DNA of 64,000 bases from Rotaria socialis (taxonomy: Eukaryota; Rotifera; Eurotatoria; Philodinida; Philodinidae). Below are positions 11,280 through 20,339 of this stretch, piece by piece. Under the pieces are notes generated by a model, which was not told the DNA's origin, searched no databases, and worked only from the letters and a program-made list of their open reading frames with translations. The translations under genes and the position numbers were made by a program. Where the stretch lies: contig CAJNYU010000495.1 of NCBI GenBank assembly GCA_905331475.1, forward strand, positions 62,001 to 126,000, given 5' to 3'. Numbering within the stretch: the first letter of the stretch is position 1; every line of letters begins with the position of its first letter.

Positions 11280-13365
11280 AATAAATGCTCTCTTATTTCA
11301 TATATAGCGCGAGCTTATATATCAGAGAGAGAATAATGAAAATATCAATAGAAGAGAGGGAAACAGAAAGAAAAAGATACAGAGAAGGATAACATACTGT
11401 TCAGTGCGAGATTATGTGTTATCATATACAAGGATGCCCAGTAGCGATGTAAATTGAATTGCATCACGACCATATGTTCGTTAGCTCTATGACTTATAAG
11501 TGGACGTCCAGCGGTTGCTGTAACCCCGTATTTATTTTAGTCCTAAACGAGGGACGTACTTCTTGGAGCATCGATGACTTGTACATGAATGTCCGTCACC
11601 TGTTACGACCCTCTATTTGTCTCACCCTATAGGAGTCACGTGTTTCTTGGCACACTCAGTCTGTGGAGTGTGTTTTGATATTGATTTGTATTGTATCTAT
11701 AATAGATAGATCAGATGTACTAACAGGCTACTTTTTGCGTCTGACTGGATCGCCTGGACTGGGTTAGCTTGTCCTTCACCAGAGCCGACCAAAACTAAAA
11801 CGCCGGCCTACTGGCCCACTGAAGCCTGTCAAATTACAGGAGGCAGGCTGACATTTGCGCTGGTGATAGGCGTCCACTTATCGCCGCCGAAAAAATCAAG
11901 GGAAACAAATGTATGGAAGTGCCGAGTGCTGTAAATGATCTGATTATATGATTTTTTGTCCACTATGGAAGCAGTTCCATCGTGTTTCACATTTAAATCG
12001 CGCAGAGATCGTGCTGAAAGCTTCATTATTTGTCCCATAATTTTACTAAAACCTAACTGACTTCACAATTATTATACATAACTCGATTGATTAAAATCAG
12101 TTCTGGAAAGCTCTATATGGTACATCTCTTTAAGATCCTCCCCACCACAGTAATTGATATTGGGTCTCTGCCAGTCAATCATTTTGAACATTTTTTGTAT
12201 GTCAGTCATCAGTGTAACCGTTCATGAAAAACGTTTCAACCAATCGAAGCTTTGCGTCCAAGAGAAAAATCGAAACTAGTCAAAAGTAGGTGATAGCAAG
12301 AAACATTTTTCTCCTGTCTTAGACAGTTTGAAGCTATTTCGCCTGGATTTTTCAAATTCTGCTTCGTTTAACAGTCATCCTAACAAGACGACATCTGGAA
12401 AACGCTAAATTGAATTTTAGGGAAAAATCTCCATGTAGAAGCAAAATATCGAAGAAAGCCAACACCAATTGCTTCATTTTCCAGTGACTACCAAACAAAA
12501 AGGAATTTATTGATCCACTATTCGAATTCAAACATTAAGAAAGATCTTCCTTAGTAAGCGTGGTTGTTGCAGTTAAGTTAGTCTAACTGCAATTAGTACA
12601 CCTAACTAAATCTTTTATAGTCGGTAGTTAAACTAACTACTTGCGTTATAGAATTATTCAAGGGACACTGACCATCAACTGTATTTTGACATCGATAGTA
12701 CTAACTATCACAAAAGTTCTTTCTAATTCTGCTGCCCTGTCCTCCCCTCTATCTTGTGTATCTTCTTTCTTTCATCTTGAGGGTGGTTCTTCTACGGAGG
12801 AAATGAGCTTCCTTTTAGTAGATTCAAGCCTATTTTTTGAAAAAAGTTATAAGACGCTTGTTGAATTGACCAATGACTTGTCCAATTGAATCGAGCTATT
12901 TTCTCATCCCTTTCAATTGGAGACATGTTGTCATCTATTCAACTACCTGTAGCTAAGGAAAAATCTGGTGAATTCGGTTGAGGAGGAGCTCACATCGTTT
13001 GCTGTCTCGATCGAGTCCAAGATCGATTCAGTTGAGTTTCAGTAGAAAAACATTTGAGGCTGCATCACCACACCAAATAAAGAATGAATTAACAGAGAAC
13101 CGCTACAGGAAGCGGTGAGGACTGAGGGTGGCTTTCATCGATTTTTGACGTGATGGAGTTGCCATGGAAACTGTAAAAAATGTGAGAAAGTATTGAACTC
13201 GGCCAGGAAACGCAAAAATTTCCAAGACTGAGGAATATCATTCAGTCCCGGTCCCAGTCTTGTCGACCCTGATCGGGGTGCAGCCATTCGTTAGTAAAAT
13301 CGCAGTGATGAGACAGTACTTCTGCATAATTATACAGGTGTTAAAAACATTATTTTTGTTTCGGA
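11280..13365. other. Non-coding stretch, no gene recognised
   Basis: A somewhat GC-richer patch at 11740-12040 contains a 69-codon minus-strand ORF without known motif. A short hairpin (TTGCAGTTAAGTTAG with TAACTGCAATTAG) lies at 12568-12597. No gene supported. Confidence 0.4.
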
Positions 13366-13369
13366 ATAG

Positions 13370-13815
13370 CTCAATGTCGTACTATATTTACTGGTCAAAA
13401 AACCTATTCAACTGGCTCTGGACCTAGGTCTCTAAGCGCAGTCGACGTCAATGGCGACGGCAAACTCGACATTATTGTCGCAAACTACGTTTCGAAGAAT
13501 GTCAGTGTTCTCCTCAACACAGGCGACGGCACGTTTGCTGCTCAAACGACGTATTTAGCTGGGACTGGCCCGGCCTTTGTGCCAGTAGCCGATGTCAATG
13601 GCGACGGCAAACCCGATATTATTGTCACAAACTACGGTTCGAAGAATCTCAGTGTTCTCCTTAACACAGGCAACGGCACGTTTGCTGCTCAAACGACCTA
13701 CTCAACTGGCACTATGCCAAACGTTGTGGTAGCAGCCGATGTCAATGGCGACGGCAAACCCGACATAATTGTCGCAAACTACGGCTCGAACAATGTGGGT
13801 GTTCTAATCAATTAA
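13370..13815 (+). CDS. FG-GAP/VCBS repeat protein, exon (copy 1)
   Basis: The frame is open from 13345, with a likely acceptor AATAG at 13365-13369. It encodes three tandem FG-GAP/VCBS units of about 45 residues, each with the calcium-binding core DVNGDGKPDIIVANY and the strand LLNTGNGTFAAQTTYSTG. Such repeats build beta-propellers in integrins and in bacterial secreted proteins, where the DxNxDGxxD loops bind calcium. The exon begins without an ATG, so the N-terminus is elsewhere. It ends at TAA 13813-13815, only 12 bases before a run of N. Base composition is clearly GC-richer than the flanks. Bdelloids have many such genes, some thought to be acquired from bacteria; acquisition here is only a possibility. 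Confidence 0.75.
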
Positions 13816-13827
13816 TGCTGATGCACA

Positions 13828-13844
13828 NNNNNNNNNNNNNNNNN
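13828..13844. other. Assembly gap (17 N)
   Basis: Run of N between two near-identical FG-GAP repeat blocks, the usual place for a scaffold join or a collapsed tandem duplication. The true length is unknown. Confidence 0.95.
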
Positions 13845-14124
13845 TCATTCGTGCGCTCTTGCGCTCTCTTCGCCATACGTAGTGGTAGCAGTCGATGTCA
13901 ATGGCGACTACAAACTCGACATTATTGTCGTAAACCGCTTTTCAAACAATGTCAATGTTCTCCTCAATATAGGCAACGGCACGTTTGCTGCTCAAGCGAC
14001 CTATTCAACTGGCTCTGGTCCTTTCTTTGTGACAGCAGCCGATGTCAATGGCGACGGCAAACCCGACATTATTGTCGCAAACTACGGGTCGAACAATATC
14101 GCTGTTTTTTTGGGTTATTGCTGA
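13845..14124 (+). CDS. FG-GAP/VCBS repeat protein, exon (copy 2, 5' end in gap)
   Basis: After the gap the frame containing VVVAVDVNGDYKLDIIVVN and VTAADVNGDGKPDIIVANY gives about two more FG-GAP units, ending at TGA 14122-14124. The 3' tail (TTATTGCTGATACACA) resembles the tail of copy 1 (TTAATGCTGATGCACA), so the blocks are either a tandem duplication or two alleles misjoined across the gap. The first bases after the gap (Ser/Arg/Cys-rich reading) do not fit the repeat. Function as for copy 1: calcium-stabilised propeller blades of a secreted or surface protein. Confidence 0.65.
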
Positions 14125-14148
14125 TACACAAACTGTATCCTGTTTTTT

Positions 14149-14219
14149 GGTGGGTGTCTGTGTGGAAACATACAAAGTCCCAACGCACCCACAAGCACGC
14201 TCACACCCACCCACACCCA
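14149..14219. repeat. GGGTGTG/CCCACAC tract (telomere-like)
   Basis: TGGTGGGTGTCTGTGTGG on one side and CTCACACCCACCCACACCC on the other. Bdelloid telomeres are reported as short TGTGGG-type repeats, which these strings resemble. A second pair is at 14676-14722. Confidence 0.4.
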
Positions 14220-14675
14220 AATTTTTGATGACCTCTACTTATAACTTTTCTTTCAGCTTCATAAACTTTTTCTATATAGATTTCTGCAATAATATGAGCA
14301 CTACCTGTACCTTCAGCTTTTTCAATTGTTCCTTCAATTGATCGAGTAAAATAAACTCCTAGTCCTAGGCAACCGTTTTTACCTGGACGAAATTCAGTAT
14401 GAACAATAGATAAAGCAGAAATTGCAATGCGGCAATGGTAAACTCCTAAACTCCAAAAAGTTGGAGTCTACCGTCTCCTCTCAAAATCATTCATGTTACT
14501 TTTATTTCTAATTGTTTACAAATGTTTCATTCGAATTTAAAATATTAAATTCATTCGAATAAATATTAAATTTCATCTCTTAAAATATTTAAATGATTTA
14601 AAAAGAACATTTGAATCTTCAAAAAGTAAATTCGGATATGTATGAATAAAATCATCGTTATGCTATTCTATATGT

Positions 14676-14722
14676 TGGGTGTGGGTGTAGGTGTGCTAGA
14701 CCAATTCTATCACCCACACCCC
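14676..14722. repeat. Second GGGTGTGGGTGTAGG/CACCCACACCCC hairpin tract
   Basis: GGGTGTGGGTGTAGGTGTG is followed within 15 bp by CACCCACACCCC. Same motif class as 14149-14219; together they bracket about 0.45 kb. Confidence 0.4.
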
Positions 14723-14724
14723 AA

Positions 14725-15095
14725 GGGGGAAATAGCGTATTCCAGGACTCCATTGGGCTCCAGTCTTGTCTGGAGTCCAGCAAGCCAAGCTATGATAAAA
14801 TTTGCTGCTTATTGCCTTCAGCTATCGGAAATAAAAAACAGACTATGCATTAACTGTCGATTAAAAATTTCCGTTTTTTACCATCACAATCTTTTGAAGA
14901 TGCTTCATAGCGTCTGATAAAGTGTAAAAATATGAAAAAATATAGATATGAAAACAATTAACGAATGACAAACTTTAAAAAATAATAAGGAAATTGTAAA
15001 GTTAAAAAAATCCAGCTTCATAAGAAGACTATATACTGTATGATATACTATGAAAGAAGTAAAACGAGAAGTATAAACAGGAAAATGTTTCTAAG
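14725..15095. other. Non-coding stretch
   Basis: AT-rich; no supported ORF. Confidence 0.4.
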
Positions 15096-15104
15096 GTAAA
15101 TATT

Positions 15105-16153
15105 ATTGTCTTCTCGTTCTTTTTACAACTTCTTTCGTATTATAAGATGATTCTACTGAATGAAACTTTATTTTCGTTCTATTTTTACTTTTTAATAATG
15201 GCGAAGGTCGTTCAAGACTCTCATGATCATCGGTTGTTATAGAGGTAGACGTAGAATTAAGTAATACCGCATTTGATGATGATTCGTGATCTGGTGTAGT
15301 ATCTGATGATGATTCTTGATCTGATACAGTATCTGAACATGTAAAAGATTGTTGATTATCTGCAGCTATTGATGAAATCAGCTTACAATTTTTTTATTAA
15401 TTCTTTCATTTTATCACATGTATTATTATTACGAAAATCTTGTAAATGCCTGTAAAAGTTTGATAGTTGAAATTTGCCACGATTATTTGTTAATGATATC
15501 CATTTGTTACAGCAACATTTTATATTAGCTTTTAATACACCACTTGCATCATTTTATATGGAAATAGAGTAATGTTGACCTTCAATCAAGGACACATTTG
15601 ACAAATTAAGTCTTGATTCATTATTTTTACACCAATTGTTCAGTGTATTATTTATATAAGTTTTATGTTCATCGAGTGATAAGTTTAAAGATTTTGATGT
15701 GACAACGTTTGATGAATTACTCGATAAAAACGCCATTGTTGATTCTGTGGTAGTTGAGGATCTGTTTATGGTTCTATCTAATGGTGATGATGATTGATTG
15801 CGTTTTGAAGATTTTGTTAACTTTGCATCATCAGTACATTTTTGTTTTAATAAATCAATAAGATAGTCCATATTTCCTTTTATACCAGTTTTTATAATGA
15901 ATGTATCATCATCAAGCATAAAACCATGTTTATTTTTAAAACAATCTAAAGCTTTGCTTCTCAAATTCATAATACAATAAACATCAACTGTCATCAACAA
16001 AGATTTAACACAATTGATACTTTGAATTTCAAAAAGATCAACAGCAGCATCACCAGCTTCTTTTCGAACAAAATCAAAAAATTTAACGTCACGTAATAAC
16101 ATGATATCAGATGGCAAAATTGATGTATCAATAAGAGCTTCTGTTGGAAACAT
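15105..16153 (-). pseudogene. P-element-like transposase family, N-terminal half (decayed copy, minus strand)
   Basis: From ATG 16153 the 199-codon ORF has an N-terminal block (LPSDIMLLRDVKFFDFVRK, later FEIQSINCVKSLL and DDDTFIIKTGIKGNMDYLIDLLKQK) that aligns with the plus-strand neighbour at 16500-16790. The ORF stops at TAA (15554-15556), but the same frame continues with KANIKCCCNKW and GKFQLSNFYRHLQDF. This Cys...His arrangement looks like the zinc-binding module of this family. A Ser/Asp-rich linker and a basic tail follow, in a shifted frame, to about 15105. I see an in-frame stop and at least one frame change, and no transposase core follows. It is a truncated pseudogene, divergent from and about 170 bp away from the plus-strand copy. 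Confidence 0.6.
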
Positions 16154-16325
16154 ATTTAAATATTAATTATATTTGTATAAATAAAATTCTCTCTCTCGAG
16201 AGAGAGAGCAAGCGAGAAAGGTTTAATGATTCATGAATATTATGAGCCAATAGCTTCTAAAGTGATGTTCTCTACACAAGCGTAGCTAGTACTTTTCAAT
16301 TTTTTGTAACATTCCATCCTTTCAA

Positions 16326-17967
16326 ATGATGGATGTTTTCTTCAGATTACCGACATGTGACTCATCACAGTCGTTTATCAGCCGGAAGTGTTTGAAAAAT
16401 ATATCAGATTTTTGTTTCCAAACTTATTATAAACTATTATATCTGAACACATTTGGTTTTCTAGATAAAAAAATCGATCGTTTTCTTCTTATGGGTGATA
16501 GATTGCCAGAGAATGTTTTTTCTTTAAAGAACAATAATTTTTATGAATTTATTCAAGTATTCGTTGGACAACAAATGGTGGATATTCTAAAATTCCAATC
16601 AATTACATCTACACAATCTCTTATTCGAAACCCGAATATCTTTGAAATATTTAATATGAATTGTTCGGAATCTAGTTTCTTAATGATAAGAGAAAGATCA
16701 TGTTTTCAACTTGATAATGGAACATTTATTGTGAAGATTGGGTTAATAAATAATTTGAATTGTTTATTAGAATTTTTAAAGCAACAGCAACAAAAACAAA
16801 TTAAAACAAGTAGTAATGCAGATTCTAATCCCAGCTTATCATTTGATTTTATAAAAAAATATCCATTGTTAAAAAAATTAATTATTTGGTATCAACGAGT
16901 TAGCAATGAAAATGAAGCTGATGAAAATAAAGATAAATTTTTAGACCATTTTATTGATACTATCACTGATAATTTGACAAAATCGAAAAATAATTTTCGA
17001 TATAGTAATTCGATTAAGAATTTTGCTTTATCATTGTATATTTTGGGTGGTAAATTGACCTATGAATTTCTTAGATTAAATTTACCTGGATCTTTACCGC
17101 ATCTCTCTTTATTAAATTCATTGATTTCAAGTTCAGATTCAAGAATCAGTGAAGGAGAATTTAGATTCGATCAACTTCAAAAACATTTTGATAGCCTTAA
17201 ATGTGCAATATGCATTCGGCTCTGAAGATTGTACTGGTATAGTTAACAGAATTAAATATGATTCAACAACAAATACATTTACTGGATTTCCTTCATTACT
17301 TGATCGTGGAGTGCCAGTTAAATCATATTATCAGACTGACTCACCAGTACAATCCACAGATAATAGTAACATACAAAGTCCTTAACTATTATCAGCATAT
17401 GGAATTGACAATACTGCAACAGCGAACGATATATTACAGAGATGGTGGTATATATTTAATCAATTCTTACAAAGAAATATCAGAATCATTGGTTTTTCTA
17501 CTGGTGAGACAATTTTTTTTCAAATTTTATTAAAGAATAACTGCGTTTTCTTTATAGACGCGGATCCAAAATATCTACGTGCTATGCGTTTAATGGGCGG
17601 TTTTCTTGGAGCTCTTCCGAATTTTCAAGTTCGCCAGCACCCACAAGCATTTCAAATAAAAATAAAATCACACTGGTCTTGGTTTTATCTTCGTGAACAA
17701 CAATTATTATTAGTTGTTCAAGATCCGACACATTTGGTAGCCAAATGGTGTAATCGTTTATTATCAGCAACAACAGAATTATGTCTCGGAAATCAGTCAA
17801 TATCGATCAATCATTTGCATGATATTATTGAAAATGATACTTATTCTAAGCTTGATCATGGCCTAACAAAATCTGACATTAACCCTAAAGATCGTCAAAA
17901 CTTTAGTTCTTGTTTGAAATTAACATCAAATGATCTATTCAATATTTTAAACGCTACTGCACTGTAA
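16326..17967 (+). pseudogene. P-element/THAP9-like transposase-family gene, core region (decayed copy)
   Basis: Residues 50-165 of the first ORF match the minus-strand neighbour. Downstream come SLYILGGKLTYEFLRLNLPG, then YAFGSEDCTG, GFSTDADPKYLRAM and VQDPTHLVAKWCNRLL. The spacing and the D...DP-HL-K--RN pattern resemble the RNase H-like core of P-element/THAP9 transposases; this relation is inference. The C-terminus reads SKLDHGLTKSDINPKDRQNF to TAA 17965-17967. An intron of 54 nt fits at 17504-17557 (GTGAG...TATAG) and restores ST-DADPK exactly. Damage: a one-base insertion near 17196-17202 (CTTAAATG) breaks the frame before YAFGSED, and an in-frame TAA at 17383-17385 precedes LLSAYGIDN. 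The ORF's first ATG overlaps a possible acceptor (TTCTTCAG at 16338-16345), so the true start is unclear. Probably not functional. Confidence 0.65.
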
Positions 17968-18024
17968 ATAAAAACCGTATATTAATATACCCTTAAAAGG
18001 TTTATGATACGTTGCACTTTCATA

Positions 18025-18175
18025 AACCCTTCAACGGGTATATTACTTTTGTTCCATACCCAAAAAAGGGTTTATTACTTTTGTCCCATACCCAAAAATG
18101 GGTTTATTACTTTTGTTCCATACCAAAAAAAGGGTTTATTACTTTTGTTCCATACCCAAAAAGGGTTTATTACAA
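18025..18175. repeat. Minisatellite, about 35-bp unit
   Basis: Four to five copies of a unit containing GGGTTTATTACTTTTGTTCC and ATACCCAAAAA. Both ends of the unit (TACCC.../...GGGTTTA) are partly complementary, so each repeat can form a small hairpin. The Tyr/Phe-rich ORFs over it are artefacts. Confidence 0.85.
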
Positions 18176-18185
18176 TTTCCATTCA

Positions 18186-18989
18186 GACAAGCGCCTTAAA
18201 AAACGCGTTAACAATCTTTCAGAAAAAAGAATCCAAAAACAAATGAGTACACTATGATTCTTTTTCGTTTGTGTTTACAATGCGCATCACAACGTATTTT
18301 TTTGTAGTTTATCTATCCGATTAAAATTTTGGAACTTACTGCGTTGTCCTAGGTTCGATCATGAGATGTATTGATTGATAGTCCGAGATGTTATCCATTC
18401 GGTCAGTCGTATGATATAAATATGAAGTAAGAAATGCTACTTAAATCAAACGAAACTTTATAGGAAACTGAAGATGATATAAAGTTAAGCGGAACAATTG
18501 TTATTACATTTTTAATTGTCATAGAAAGATACAGAAGAAGATTTTGCATTTAAAAAATTATTTCTTTGAAAATAAAAATAACGTTTTTAAATATTCAAAT
18601 AAATTAGGAAAAATTTGTTTTTGAAATATATTTCCTCAAAAAGATTTTTAAAAAGATTTAAAAACGTTTTGATCCATTTTTTCAAAAATTTTCTAACATA
18701 TTTCTTATTTTTCTAGAAATCTATAACTTATATATTTCTCATACTGTTATAAAGTTGTTGATCAATTTTTTAAATCTTTATAAGTACATGTGTTAAAAAT
18801 AGCACATATTTGTCTGGAGAGGTGCATAGGGTGTGGGTCGTAAGAAATTCTGTTAGGAGATGTAGATGCAAAATGCATGAAATCATAAATACGGTGTTTT
18901 TACGAAATTTTAAGATGTTTTAACGTCTTACAACACGAGAGCGTCAAAATATGTATTCGCTGTAACGCATTTTTCAAGGCGCTTGTTTG
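18186..18989. mobile_element. Possible foldback defined by GACAAGCGCCTT ends
   Basis: ACAAGCGCCTTAAAAAACGCGTTA (18188-18211) is matched in reverse complement by TAACGCATTTTTCAAGGCGC followed by TTGT (18963-18986). The interior is AT-rich with no ORF. It contains AGGGTGTGGGTCG (18828-18840), another telomere-like string. The whole could be an old non-autonomous element. Confidence 0.45.
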
Positions 18990-19082
18990 ACTGGGTTGTC
19001 CCATATGTCAGAAATCGATCTTCATAGCTCTTTCCCATGTATAGTTTCGACGAATCTAAATAGAAAAAAAAGAAATAGCTAT

Positions 19083-19320
19083 TTATAAAATATTTTTATA
19101 CTTGCACTNAACTGAACAATTTTTAAATCTTGTTGAAATTGTGGTTTTATTAACGTTAACACTAAGATCAATATTATTTTCAACACAAAATTCAGTTATT
19201 TCGACAAGTAGTCTAGAAAATTCTTTTCCACTTCGAAGTTCATTAATTTGATTAATAGTAGCACTAGTCAAGGTATGCGCTTTCCCAAAATCAATCAATT
19301 TAGCTAGAATAATTATAAAA
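19083..19320 (-). pseudogene. hAT-like (ZMYM1/P52rIPK-type) transposase remnant
   Basis: Minus-strand reading HTLTSATINQINELRSGKEF, then LLVEITEFCVENNIDLS and a Thr/Arg stretch. This looks like the helical region of hAT-family transposases of the ZMYM1/P52rIPK type (Leu-Arg ... Phe ... Leu ... Ala/Phe ... Arg-rich). It is only about 70 residues, contains one N (19110), and has no DDE or dimerisation block nearby. Low-complexity AT flanks both sides. Weak call. Confidence 0.35.
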
Positions 19321-19469
19321 AGAGGGATGCCACTCTCGAACAGGCATTTTAAATGTGTGTAACTATAACTAACATTACATTTAAAAAAACAGAAATCTTA
19401 GAAATCTTTATATTTTTTCCGGATGGTAGGGCAAAGGCTGGCGGTGGTAGGGCGGTGCCCTGCCATGCC

Positions 19470-19490
19470 CACCCCTGGTTACGCCACTAG
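19470..19490 (-). repeat. Transposon terminal repeat (CTAGTGGCGTAACCAGGGG type)
   Basis: CACCCCTGGTTACGCCACTA is the reverse complement of the TAGTGGCGTAACCAGGGGTG end seen on many animal hAT-type elements. It sits about 190 bp 5' of the hAT-like fragment on the minus strand. I did not find the opposite end within the window. Confidence 0.5.
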
Positions 19491-19958
19491 TAGTACGTAT
19501 GTAGAATAAACAAAAGAAATAACCACTCGAATCCTTACATATTGAAAAATACGTGACATCCGGTAAATTAAAATTTCATTTATCATAAAAGGTGTACTTC
19601 TTACAATTTTTTCTTTTTCTCTTTTTCTGTTTTATCCCAAACTTAATTTATACATGTTTTTGATAATGATAAATGTTAATATCAAACGTTCTTTTTAAAT
19701 GTATTTATTAAACGTTAAAGATAAATGTTTACTTTATTTTATATAAATGTATTTTATCCTATCATTGTGTAAAGTGCTATTCTGTGGGAGAAAGAAGTCG
19801 AACAAAGACAGATAGTGATGTTTCACCCCATATATGAATGTAACAAATATGAGCTACCTCTCTTACTCATTCTTTCTTTTTTCTTCTACACATGTGGACC
19901 ATTAACGGCACAATAGACTATTACTAAATGTAAAAAAACGAAACTGTCAAATTCGAGC

Positions 19959-20334
19959 TACCCAGGTCAATGGTTCCGGCATATATGTCAAACTTGAAAC
20001 TTGAATTCAATTGAAAATTGAAAAGTTTAATTTTCAGCTTTTAAACCAATAGCATTCTGAAGAATCGTGACTCACACATATATCGCTATGAGTTGAAAGT
20101 TAAAATTTCCTATTTTCAACTGAATTCAAGTTTCAAGTTTGACACTACTGGATTCCGGAGAACGGATACTGCGGGAACCGACAGGAAAATGCGGGAAAAA
20201 CCACCGATCCTGCCTGAAAGCACAAGAAATCGCTGGAAATTCACAGGAAAATTTCCGAAACTTTCCGACCGGAATACTGTTTCCACGTTCCAGTGATTCA
20301 CGGTGTTTCCTGCCGTACGAGTTCGACCTGGGTA
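19959..20334. mobile_element. MITE/foldback with TACCCAGGTC ends
   Basis: Left end TACCCAGGTC (19959-19968), right end GACCTGGGTA (20325-20334). A second, inner inverted pair of about 36 bp (TCAAACTTGAAACTTGAATT at 19989 and its complement ending at 20144) forms a strong stem. The GC-rich segment between 20150 and 20320 carries overlapping open frames with no motif. About 376 bp in all. Non-autonomous. Confidence 0.75.
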
Positions 20335-20339
20335 AAAAA

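Noticed and set aside
11829-12038. 69-codon minus-strand ORF in a GC-richer patch
   Set aside because: No motif, no splice partners, no sign of conservation that can be judged from the sequence.
18004-18257. Tyr/Phe-rich repeat ORFs
   Set aside because: Products of the 35-bp minisatellite.
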